From an uncultured Bacteroidales bacterium (GTDB taxonomy: Bacteria > Bacteroidota > Bacteroidia > Bacteroidales > UBA932), in assembly GCA_946405485.1 (NCBI GenBank), contig CAMJHJ010000166.1, positions 1 to 5,677 on the forward strand: DNA of 5,677 bases, given 5' to 3'. The notes below the pieces were generated by a model, which was given only the letters and a program-made list of their open reading frames with translations, did no database searches and was not told the DNA's origin. The position numbers and the translations under genes were made by a program. Shown here piece by piece: positions 1-5,677 of the stretch. How positions within the stretch are numbered: position 1 is the stretch's first letter; every line of letters begins with the position of its first letter.

Positions 1-50
1 AACCGCAGGTTGTGGGAGGGGCCGGAGTGAGCGAAGCGAACGGAGTTCCG
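1..50. other. Sequence downstream of the beta-helix gene, no gene seen
   Basis: This short GC-rich stretch follows the beta-helix stop. It holds a CGGAGT direct repeat (23-28 and 41-46) and a tandem GCGAA (31-35, 36-40). I see no stable stem with a following T-run on the minus strand, so no terminator is called. Confidence 0.3.
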
Positions 51-2075
51 TCAGGGGTTGCAGCCTGTCCGGTGAGGGAGGGAAGGGATGACAAAACCGG
101 GGATGGAATCCCGGACGGCGGGGGAGGAAACGAAACCGGCCAGCGGATGCTCCGGATCGATGAAGCCGGGGTTGACGGTCGTTTTCCAGTTGTCATGCAT
201 CTCAGATACGAAATTGGCTTCTCCCTCGATCGTGTCATTATAGTCATGATCGGACCAGACCACCTTCTCGAAAGCCCACTTCACATTATAGAACACATTG
301 CGCACCAAGACGTTGCGTGAAGGCTCGGCCGGATCGCCCTCCAGGTAAGAGGCGAACTCGGGATAGCGGGCACGGAAAGCGGGTCCGTCCACCTTCGCGG
401 CCTGCTCCCGGAGGAAAGGCAAACGGTCCGCACCCCAGGTCTTCAGCCGGGCGTCGATCTTGATCGCCGCGCAGTCGAGGTTCATGAAAATGTTGTCATG
501 GTAGATGATATCGCTTCCGCCGCCGATCTGGACGGGCGGTGAGCTGATGCGGTTGAAAACATTGCCGTACACTTCGCAGGCGCAGGCACCGTCATCGTGA
601 TAGACGGCTCTCACATTCCAAGGGACGAGGATATCGTGGAAGTAGTTCCAACGGATCACGCCGCCCCGGAAAGAAGGGTCGCGCCCATAGTAGATGGCGC
701 CGCAGTCCTCGACATCCTGGCAGACATGATGGATGTCGCAATGCTCGATCAGATGGTCGTTACCCAGCATGAGGATGGCCTGCGTGGCGGAATTGTAAAA
801 CTCGCAGCCGGATATCCGGTTGCCGAGTCCCTCCATCCGCACGCCCGGCCGGTTGGATTGCTCGATGAGGTTGAAGTCGTGCAAGATGCAGTCCTCCAGA
901 TAATTATCACCGCGCGTGATGGATTTTCTGTCTCCTCCGTCCAGCTTGACGCCTCCCGCGCCGATATGGAAAACCGAACAGGAAGCCAGGCCGCAACGGG
1001 AACAAGCTTCATCGATGATGACCGCCTGGTGTCCGAGATTATGGAAAACGCAGCCTTCTATGCGGACGGAACGGGAAGAGCGGAGCTCCAGACCATCTCC
1101 CCTCGAACAGGAAAACTCCAGACCGTCCAGGACCAGGCCGTCGCAATCCGAGATGCGCATCAGCGGCTCAACCAGCAAACTGATTTCCAGCTTGCGCGTA
1201 TGGCGGGGCGGCAGGACCCATATCAGTCCACGCGCCTCGTCGATGGCGTATTCGCCTGGCAGCGTCACCTCTTCCGGGATGTTCAGGACCCTCCATTTCT
1301 GGAATTTCTCCCCTTCCTTCCGACCGAATCCGTAATAGGTCGTATCTGCCACGGAGATGGTCCTGTCCGTGCCGATCTCCTGGATGGGAATCATCTCATA
1401 GGCCCAGCCGTAACGGAAGCAGCCGGCCAGGAAACCGACGGTCGGGACGCTCCAGGAGAAGGGGTGGTCACCCCGGAACCCGATGGATCCGAAATCGGGA
1501 GCCGGAGCGGAGGGGGCGATTTCAGCGGTTGCCGCTCCCTTGCTGAACAGGGAGATGTCCGCGCTGGGAGCGACCGTGGAAATGGCGTCACTTCCGTTGA
1601 AACGGATGGAAATGCCGGTGCTGACGATGGAGTCGAGGGGAAGCCAGCTGTCATCCGGCCATCGCGAGAGCTGCATCGGCGTACCGTCTGCGAACAGCAT
1701 CGACCAGGATGGCCGGCTCGGATGGGCGTGCCCGATGGTCCGGGGGCCTTCCGCTCCCAGGGAAGAGACGTCGATACATTTTACGCCACGGGGGAATCCC
1801 TTGGCCCGTCTCATCATACGGCGGGTGATGCGCTTCCCTCCATTCAACTCCACCTTGCCGCGGTCTGCGAGGATTGTCAGTCGGGACTTTCCCCTGATGA
1901 CAAGAGGCTCGTCCAGGCGGTAGACGCCCCGCCTCAAGAGAATCGTGTCCCTTTCCTGCGCACCGGCGACAGCCTGCCTCAGCCCGGGCACGTCCCGGAC
2001 GCGCACCACCCTTGCCTGCAACACGGAGGAGCAGGCGGTCAAGGCTAGGAGTAAAGCCAGGAACCGATACCGCAT
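51..2075 (-). CDS. Secreted right-handed parallel beta-helix protein, probable lipoprotein, glycoside hydrolase-like
   Basis: Probable envelope protein acting on a polysaccharide; the reaction is not proven. Seen: a 674-residue protein with charged MRYR start, hydrophobic stretch 5-14 and lipobox LTAC ending at Cys15. No acidic run follows the Cys, so the usual Bacteroidetes surface-export signal is not apparent and a periplasmic location is possible. Residues 22-80 form the first beta-helix strands; 123-290 hold an inserted beta-rich domain (LFADGTPMQLSRWPDD at 127-142, GLIWVLPP at 283-290); 300-540 are helix rungs; 635-660 is a closing segment (NPGFIDPEHPLAGF). Conserved acidic motifs DCGAIYYGRD (457-466) and YHDDGA (492-497) are typical of a beta-helix group found among CAZymes; GH141 is my best guess from memory. 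It starts 3 nt after the phosphorylase stop, so it is the second gene of that unit. Alternatives: polysaccharide lyase, or non-catalytic beta-helix. The fold is fairly sure, the substrate unknown. Confidence 0.82.
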   Translation of the reverse strand: MRYRFLALLLALTACSSVLQARVVRVRDVPGLRQAVAGAQERDTILLRRGVYRLDEPLVIRGKSRLTILADRGKVELNGGKRITRRMMRRAKGFPRGVKCIDVSSLGAEGPRTIGHAHPSRPSWSMLFADGTPMQLSRWPDDSWLPLDSIVSTGISIRFNGSDAISTVAPSADISLFSKGAATAEIAPSAPAPDFGSIGFRGDHPFSWSVPTVGFLAGCFRYGWAYEMIPIQEIGTDRTISVADTTYYGFGRKEGEKFQKWRVLNIPEEVTLPGEYAIDEARGLIWVLPPRHTRKLEISLLVEPLMRISDCDGLVLDGLEFSCSRGDGLELRSSRSVRIEGCVFHNLGHQAVIIDEACSRCGLASCSVFHIGAGGVKLDGGDRKSITRGDNYLEDCILHDFNLIEQSNRPGVRMEGLGNRISGCEFYNSATQAILMLGNDHLIEHCDIHHVCQDVEDCGAIYYGRDPSFRGGVIRWNYFHDILVPWNVRAVYHDDGACACEVYGNVFNRISSPPVQIGGGSDIIYHDNIFMNLDCAAIKIDARLKTWGADRLPFLREQAAKVDGPAFRARYPEFASYLEGDPAEPSRNVLVRNVFYNVKWAFEKVVWSDHDYNDTIEGEANFVSEMHDNWKTTVNPGFIDPEHPLAGFVSSPAVRDSIPGFVIPSLPHRTGCNP
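2031..2075 (-). other. Lipoprotein signal peptide of the beta-helix protein
   Basis: These bases encode residues 1-15, MRYRFLALLLALTAC. A short positive n-region, a Leu/Ala core and an L-T-A-C lipobox fit cleavage by signal peptidase II before Cys15. Cleavage by signal peptidase I after Ala21 (VLQA) is a weaker alternative. This is pattern reading only. Confidence 0.7.
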
Positions 2076-2078
2076 AGG

Positions 2079-2945
2079 TTAAGCGCTGAGCCGCTCCATG
2101 CAGAGACGGATCAGGTCCGGGAGGCCGGTCTTGTAGTTGGTGTTGGCGTCTTTATGATAGCGGTGTGCGATGGCGAAACAGATCGTACCGGCATTGTGAC
2201 CGAGTTTGGCGGACATTCCGGCAAGGGCGGAACCCTCCATTTCGAAATTGGTGATACGGTATCCCTTGTACTCGAAGGATTCGAAGTCCTCGAGCATGTT
2301 CGGCATCGCGAGTCCCTGCCGCACCACACGGCCCTGGGGGCCATAGAAGCCGGAAGCGGAAATCGTCATCCCGTGGACGCAGTCGTCGAAGAGATGGATC
2401 AGCTTTTCGCTGGCCCGTACGAAATAGGGATCCGGCAGATGCTTGTCCCAGTGGACGTGCTTCTTGAAGGCTTTTTCGAAATCCAGCAAGGCGATAGAAT
2501 CTCGGTCCGCATACCAGTTGAGCAGGCCGTCGCAACCGATGGAGATATCTGAGAAAATATACGAACCCAGAGGTACGTCCGGCTGGATCGCACCACAGGT
2601 GCCGATCCGGAGGATATCGAGTGTGCGGTGCTCCGGAAAGACCTCGCGCGTCTCGAAATCCACATTCGCCAGGGCATCCAGCTCCGTCATCACGATGTCG
2701 ATGTTGTCCGTGCCGATGCCGGTGGACAGGATGGTGAAACGGGTCCCGTTGTGCCGACCCGTCAGGGAGACAAATTCGCGGGAAGCGGTCCGGTTCTCAA
2801 TCGTTTCCATATAGGGAGCGAACAACTCCACACGGCCGGGATCGCCGACCAGGATGACCTTGTCCGCCAAATGCTCCGGCTTGATGTGCAAGTGGAACGC
2901 AGAGCCGTCGCCGTTGATGATAAGTTCGGATTCAGGGATACGCAT
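2079..2945 (-). CDS. udp: Nucleoside phosphorylase, uridine phosphorylase type
   Basis: Cytoplasmic salvage enzyme expected to split uridine (or a similar nucleoside) with phosphate into base and ribose 1-phosphate. The 288-residue product aligns by eye with E. coli Udp across its length: FHL with His18 (Udp His8), GDPGRV at 34-39 with Arg38 (Udp Arg30), SREF with Arg56 (Arg48), STGIG at 74-78, RIGTCGAIQP at 113-122 with Arg113 and Thr116 (Arg91, Thr94), Gln204 and Arg206 (the uracil-binding Gln166/Arg168 pair), and EMEGSA at 235-240 (Glu196-Glu198). Keeping Gln and Arg favours a pyrimidine over a purine substrate. It is longer than Udp (253 residues), partly from an insertion around 93-107. 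The ATG follows an AT-rich leader with a good -7 box but no Shine-Dalgarno. It is the first gene of a unit with the beta-helix gene, 3 nt apart. Family is secure; exact substrate is inferred. Confidence 0.92.
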   Translation of the reverse strand: MRIPESELIINGDGSAFHLHIKPEHLADKVILVGDPGRVELFAPYMETIENRTASREFVSLTGRHNGTRFTILSTGIGTDNIDIVMTELDALANVDFETREVFPEHRTLDILRIGTCGAIQPDVPLGSYIFSDISIGCDGLLNWYADRDSIALLDFEKAFKKHVHWDKHLPDPYFVRASEKLIHLFDDCVHGMTISASGFYGPQGRVVRQGLAMPNMLEDFESFEYKGYRITNFEMEGSALAGMSAKLGHNAGTICFAIAHRYHKDANTNYKTGLPDLIRLCMERLSA

Positions 2946-2973
2946 AAGGCAATAATTCTTTAAACGTCAATCT

Positions 2974-2981
2974 CAAAGATA
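2974..2981 (-). promoter_or_regulatory. Bacteroidetes-type -7 box for the phosphorylase/beta-helix unit
   Basis: The minus strand reads TATCTTTG, an exact match to the Bacteroidetes primary-sigma -7 consensus TAnnTTTG. Transcription should start about 5 nt further, near 2969, giving a leader of about 24 nt before the ATG at 2945. No good TTTG -33 element is seen about 19-21 nt upstream. This is the only such box in the gap facing left. Confidence 0.6.
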
Positions 2982-3002
2982 GTTTTTATTTATGGAATTT
3001 CC

Positions 3003-3010
3003 TATTTTTG
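3003..3010 (+). promoter_or_regulatory. Bacteroidetes-type -7 box for the DUF4293 gene
   Basis: TATTTTTG matches TAnnTTTG exactly. The inferred start of transcription is near 3015, leaving a leader of about 19 nt before the ATG at 3034. Because the box lies downstream of the in-frame ATG at 2992, it argues that 2992 is not the real start. The T-run at 2983-2987 is only a weak -33 candidate. Confidence 0.6.
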
Positions 3011-3033
3011 TCTTCCCAAAAACCCAATGGAAC

Positions 3034-3465
3034 ATGTGGCAGAGAATCCAGACCCTTTATCTCGCAATCGCGACCGCGCTCATCATATCGATGTTCTTTC
3101 TCCCCAAGGCAGTCGTCCCCGGCGCGGACGGCACGCCTGCCGAGACCTTCAAGTTCATCACTTACATTCCCTATCTGATCCTCCTCATTGTCATCGCACT
3201 GCTTGATGTGCTGGCATTGACTTGCTGGAAACAGCGGGTGTTCCAGATGCGCACCGCCATCCTGGCTGCGCTCGTCACCCTTGCCCTGCAGGTCTGGCTG
3301 GTGGTGGATTATGTCTCGAATGCGGGATCGATGGTCTTCCGGATCGCGGCGGTTTTCCCCGCGGTGGCGCTCATCTTCAACCTGATGGCGGCACGGCGGA
3401 TCCATGCGGACCAGCTGCTGGTTGAGAGTTTCTCCCGGCTGCGCTCAGACAAGCGGCGCCGTTAA
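3034..3465 (+). CDS. DUF4293 family membrane protein
   Basis: Inner-membrane protein of unknown function from a family largely confined to Bacteroidetes. The 143-residue product begins MWQRIQTLYL, the usual DUF4293 N-terminus, and ends with the family's signature tail FNLMAARRIHADQLLVES plus SRLR (115-137) and a basic end. Four hydrophobic segments are visible at about 6-24, 43-63, 73-92 and 101-119. I chose the ATG at 3034 rather than the in-frame ATG at 2992: the earlier one adds 14 residues unlike the family and lies upstream of the -7 box at 3003-3010. The gene is divergent from the phosphorylase, and its last 21 bp overlap the 3' end of the convergent LytTR gene. No catalytic motif is visible and no function should be assumed. 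Confidence 0.88.
   Translation: MWQRIQTLYLAIATALIISMFFLPKAVVPGADGTPAETFKFITYIPYLILLIVIALLDVLALTCWKQRVFQMRTAILAALVTLALQVWLVVDYVSNAGSMVFRIAAVFPAVALIFNLMAARRIHADQLLVESFSRLRSDKRRR
3445..3465. other. Tail-to-tail overlap of two convergent genes
   Basis: The plus-strand DUF4293 stop (TAA, 3463-3465) and the minus-strand LytTR stop (TGA, 3445-3447) lie inside each other's coding sequence, so 21 bp are shared. There is no intergenic space for a conventional terminator, so each transcript should carry antisense to the end of the other. Both reading frames have family-typical C-termini or plausible tails, so the overlap looks real. Confidence 0.85.
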
Positions 3466-4350
3466 TCCGCCCTTCCGGGCATTGAATCTCGCGAGGACGG
3501 TCTCCTCGTATGTTTTGGAAATGGGGATGGGATCGATCAGGTCCGAGTCCAGGTCCAGGTAATAGCCTCCCTTTTCCTTGGAGAGCACCCTGACCTTGGA
3601 CATGTTGACGACGTATTTCCGGTGGCAGCGGATCAGCTCACTTTCCCGGAAACTCTCCTCGATCGTCTTGAGCCGGCAACGCAGCATATACTGCTTCAGG
3701 ATCTCTTTGCTGTCCGTATACCAGACCTTGATATAATTGTCATCCGACTCGATGTAATACAGGTTGGAGGCGCTGACGGAAAGCTTCATCATGCCGTTGT
3801 TGTCGAAAAGCGTGATTTTCTGCTCTTCGTGGGAGGGGAATTCTTCGTCGGATACGACATTGCCATAGTTGATCATCCGGATGGTCTGGTCACGGTCGCG
3901 GATGGCGAAATACATGCCGGCGATCAGGTACGGGATGCCTAGCGACATGAGGCAATACAGGATCGTCCGCATAGACAGGAGCGTGACCGGGAGATCCAGC
4001 CGGAACAAGCCCTTCCTTTCCCCGATGACGACCATCACGACATAGGCTGCGGCGACCGCCAGAACTTCGGCCAAGGTCCAGAGGAGATAGCGGCCGAAGC
4101 GTTTCCCGACCCAGGTGCGGCAGGCATACATCAGACGCCGGCTGAGGATCACGAACAAGAGCGCGGCCCCATAGAACAGCAGCGAATAGGAATAGACCTG
4201 GGAGGAATCAAGCTGGGGCAGGAGGGTGTTGGAAGAAGGCACGACGCCCAGGAAAAAGAACACCGAGAACAGCGCGGCGAAAACCACCGTGGAAATCAGT
4301 TGGACCTTTCCCAGCAGATAATCAGGGACTATGTCGTGCGCCAAGAGCAT
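3445..4350 (-). CDS. Membrane-anchored LytTR DNA-binding regulator
   Basis: Probable one-component transcription regulator held in the inner membrane. Residues 1-150 contain four hydrophobic segments at about 17-37, 54-70, 89-109 and 124-150. After a linker (151-178), a LytTR DNA-binding domain occupies about 179-288, with YIESDDNYIKVWY (199-211), LRCRLKTIEE (223-232), CHRKYVVNMSKV (242-253) and IPISKTYEE (275-283), which match the family's conserved blocks. No receiver domain or kinase partner is present here, so the membrane part is probably the sensor; its signal is unknown. The PDYLLGK near residue 9 recalls related Bacteroidales proteins and supports the ATG at 4350; the next Met (74) would lose two membrane segments. 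A -7 box ends only 4 nt before the ATG, so the message may be leaderless. Divergent from the FabF-type gene; 3' end overlaps DUF4293. Confidence 0.9.
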   Translation of the reverse strand: MLLAHDIVPDYLLGKVQLISTVVFAALFSVFFFLGVVPSSNTLLPQLDSSQVYSYSLLFYGAALLFVILSRRLMYACRTWVGKRFGRYLLWTLAEVLAVAAAYVVMVVIGERKGLFRLDLPVTLLSMRTILYCLMSLGIPYLIAGMYFAIRDRDQTIRMINYGNVVSDEEFPSHEEQKITLFDNNGMMKLSVSASNLYYIESDDNYIKVWYTDSKEILKQYMLRCRLKTIEESFRESELIRCHRKYVVNMSKVRVLSKEKGGYYLDLDSDLIDPIPISKTYEETVLARFNARKGGLTAPLV

Positions 4351-4354
4351 AATA

Positions 4355-4362
4355 CAAATATA
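4355..4362 (-). promoter_or_regulatory. Bacteroidetes-type -7 box for the LytTR gene
   Basis: The minus strand reads TATATTTG, an exact TAnnTTTG match. With the usual spacing the transcript would begin at about 4350, the A of the ATG itself, implying a leaderless or nearly leaderless message. No clear -33 TTTG is seen. Confidence 0.5.
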
Positions 4363-4371
4363 GAAAAAAAG

Positions 4372-4380
4372 ATTAACTTT
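4372..4380 (-). promoter_or_regulatory. Possible single LytTR-binding half-site
   Basis: The minus strand reads AAAGTTAAT, which fits the published LytTR direct-repeat pattern [TA][AC][CA]GTTN[AG][TG] at all positions. No second repeat at the expected 21-22 nt phase was found on either side. A chance match in an AT-rich 55-bp gap is quite possible, so this is only a candidate site. Confidence 0.2.
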
Positions 4381-4381
4381 G
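4374..4381 (+). promoter_or_regulatory. Bacteroidetes-type -7 box for the FabF-type gene
   Basis: TAACTTTG matches TAnnTTTG exactly. Inferred transcription start near 4386 leaves a leader of about 20 nt before the ATG at 4406, much like the DUF4293 gene. The box overlaps a LytTR-box-like sequence on the other strand (4372-4380). Confidence 0.6.
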
Positions 4382-4405
4382 TAGGACTAAGACATTTGAG
4401 AGATT

Positions 4406-5659
4406 ATGGAGAAAAGAGTCGTCGTCACCGGACTCGGTCTCGTGACACCCATCGGAAACGACGTTCCCACCTTTTGGGATAACCTTATACACGGTGTCTG
4501 CGGCATCGATTTCATCACGGACTTTCCCACGGAAGACCTGGCCGTCAAGATCGGCGGCAAACTCAAGGACTTCGACCCCCTGCAATTCGGGATGGACAAG
4601 CCTTTCGTCCGCAAGCAGGACCCTTTCACCATCTTCGCCATGGCAGCCGCCTTCCAAGCCATGAATGACTGCGGCCTCAAGGCCGGAGAGGAGGAGAGCG
4701 CCATCGACCCCGCCCGGCTCGGCGTCTATGTCAGTTCGGGTATCGGCGGATTCTCCACCATCTATAAGGAGGTCGAGAAGATGATCGAAGACCCTTCCGG
4801 GAAATGGATATCCCCCCTCTTTGTCCCTACGATGATCTCCAATATGGCGGCCGGCCAGATCGCTATCAAGTACAACGCCCAGGGGCCTTGTATCGACATT
4901 GCGACGGCTTGTGCCACGGCCACCCATTCCCTGGGAGAGGCTTATCGCGCCATCAGGCATGGCTATGCGGATGCCATCATCGCGGGCGGAACGGATCACT
5001 GTACGATCCCGATCGGCATCGCCGGATTCGCCAATGCCCGGGCTCTTACCCGCGCCGAAGATCCGAAGCATGCCTGTCTGCCGTTCAATGCGGACCGGGG
5101 CGGTTTCGTGATGGCGGACGGCGCCGCAGTCCTCGTCCTCGAGGAATATGAGCACGCTGTCGCACGCGGGGCGCGCATCTATGCGGAGATGGTCGGCTAC
5201 GGCAATACCTGCGACGCCTACCACGCCACGGCTCCCAGGCCGGATGGCAGCACCCAGGCCCGCTGCATCAAGGATGCGCTCGTCCAGGCCGGTTTCGACG
5301 AGACGAAAGACCTCGTCTATGTCAACGCCCACGGCACGGGTACGCATCTCAATGACCTCGCCGAGACGCAGGCATACAAGGTTGCGTTCGGAGACTTCGC
5401 CTACAAGCTCAAGATCAGCTCGACCAAGTCGATGCATGGGCATATGTTCGGCGCGACCGGCGCCGCCGAGGCGATCGCTTCCGTCCTGGCGCTCCGGGAA
5501 GGCATCATCCCTCCGACCATCAATTTGGATAACCCTGATCCCGAGTGCGATCTGGACTATACGCCCAATGTCGCCGTCAAGGCCGACATCACCCTCGCAC
5601 TCAGCGACAATTTCGGTTTCGGCGGCCATAACGCCTGCCTCGCTTTCCGGAAGATTTAG
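4406..5659 (+). CDS. Beta-ketoacyl-ACP synthase, FabF (KAS II) type
   Basis: Cytoplasmic condensing enzyme that joins malonyl-ACP to an acyl-ACP with loss of CO2, extending a fatty-acid or related polyketide chain. The 417-residue length and MEKRVVVTGLGLVTPIGND start are normal for FabF. The nucleophile is Cys169 in DIATACATATHS (164-175); the catalytic histidines are His309 in VNAHGTGTH (306-314) and His346 in TKSMHGHMFGATG (340-352), with Lys341. The gatekeeper loop is NFGFGGHN (402-409), and the IPPTINLDNPDPECDLDY stretch (368-385) is family-typical. Odd: the near-invariant DRDGFVMGEGAG loop reads DRGGFVMADGAA (230-241), the Gly after the nucleophile is Ala172, and GGTEA reads GGTDH. This suggests a divergent paralogue rather than the main housekeeping copy, so I give no symbol. 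Divergent from the LytTR gene across 55 bp. Downstream genes, such as an ACP, lie outside the window. Confidence 0.93.
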   Translation: MEKRVVVTGLGLVTPIGNDVPTFWDNLIHGVCGIDFITDFPTEDLAVKIGGKLKDFDPLQFGMDKPFVRKQDPFTIFAMAAAFQAMNDCGLKAGEEESAIDPARLGVYVSSGIGGFSTIYKEVEKMIEDPSGKWISPLFVPTMISNMAAGQIAIKYNAQGPCIDIATACATATHSLGEAYRAIRHGYADAIIAGGTDHCTIPIGIAGFANARALTRAEDPKHACLPFNADRGGFVMADGAAVLVLEEYEHAVARGARIYAEMVGYGNTCDAYHATAPRPDGSTQARCIKDALVQAGFDETKDLVYVNAHGTGTHLNDLAETQAYKVAFGDFAYKLKISSTKSMHGHMFGATGAAEAIASVLALREGIIPPTINLDNPDPECDLDYTPNVAVKADITLALSDNFGFGGHNACLAFRKI

Positions 5660-5677
5660 CGGCGCCCAAAGTCCGGA

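Noticed and set aside
23..46. CGGAGT direct repeat and tandem GCGAA as a possible repeat element or terminator
   Set aside because: Repeats are too short, and no stem with a T-run follows the gene on the minus strand. Only noted as non-coding sequence.
12..320. 102-codon plus-strand open frame at the window edge
   Set aside because: It overlaps the 3' end of the beta-helix gene, whose C-terminal segment is typical of its family, and the translation shows no domain.
597..2048. Long 483-codon open frame on the plus strand opposite the beta-helix gene
   Set aside because: It is in exact codon register with the beta-helix gene, so it stays open simply because that gene avoids TTA, CTA and TCA codons. 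Its translation has no recognisable domain and it lacks a promoter.
2963..2971. AACGTCAAT as a second LytTR-like site before the phosphorylase gene
   Set aside because: It breaks the pattern at the third base of the GTT core and has no phased partner.
2992..3033. Earlier in-frame ATG for the DUF4293 gene adding 14 residues
   Set aside because: The added residues do not resemble the family N-terminus and the probable -7 box lies inside them, so transcription would start after this ATG.
4373..5629. Long 418-codon open frame on the minus strand opposite the FabF-type gene
   Set aside because: Same register effect: its codons are exact complements of the synthase codons. The opposite strand encodes a complete enzyme with an intact triad, so this is a shadow.
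5645..5677. TTCCGGAA palindrome and final TCCGGA as a terminator after the synthase gene
   Set aside because: The palindrome has no loop and lies in the coding sequence, and no T-run follows before the window ends.

Overview
The window looks like chromosomal DNA from a member of Bacteroidota, probably a GC-rich gut or rumen Bacteroidales. The reasons are a DUF4293-family protein (a family largely restricted to this phylum), a membrane-anchored LytTR regulator of a Bacteroidales type, TAnnTTTG (-7 type) promoter boxes before every transcription unit, and start codons without strong Shine-Dalgarno sequences. Genes are GC-rich and the short intergenic gaps are AT-rich. No RNA gene, mobile element, CRISPR array or long empty stretch was seen.

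Layout: (1) 51-2945, minus strand: a two-gene unit with a uridine-phosphorylase-type nucleoside phosphorylase first (2079-2945), followed after only 3 nt by a large secreted, probably lipid-anchored parallel beta-helix protein (51-2075) that resembles beta-helix carbohydrate-active enzymes. (2) 2946-3033: a compact divergent promoter region. (3) 3034-3465, plus strand: a four-helix DUF4293 membrane protein. (4) 3445-4350, minus strand: a membrane-anchored LytTR DNA-binding regulator whose 3' end overlaps the DUF4293 gene tail to tail by 21 bp. (5) 4351-4405: a 55-bp divergent promoter region. (6) 4406-5659, plus strand: a complete FabF-type beta-ketoacyl-ACP synthase with an intact Cys-His-His triad but unusual substitutions in otherwise very conserved loops. 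The window ends 18 bp after it.

How the genes might work together: phosphorylase and beta-helix protein are probably co-transcribed, although no obvious pathway joins nucleoside salvage to an extracytoplasmic glycan-active protein. The LytTR regulator and the synthase share one very short intergenic region with overlapping promoters, so cross-regulation or autoregulation is plausible; a sequence fitting the published LytTR-box pattern lies on the synthase -7 box. DUF4293 has no known function. Most of the window is ordinary accessory/housekeeping sequence. I do not see a clear new multi-gene system; the most interesting points are the regulatory architecture and the identity of the beta-helix protein.
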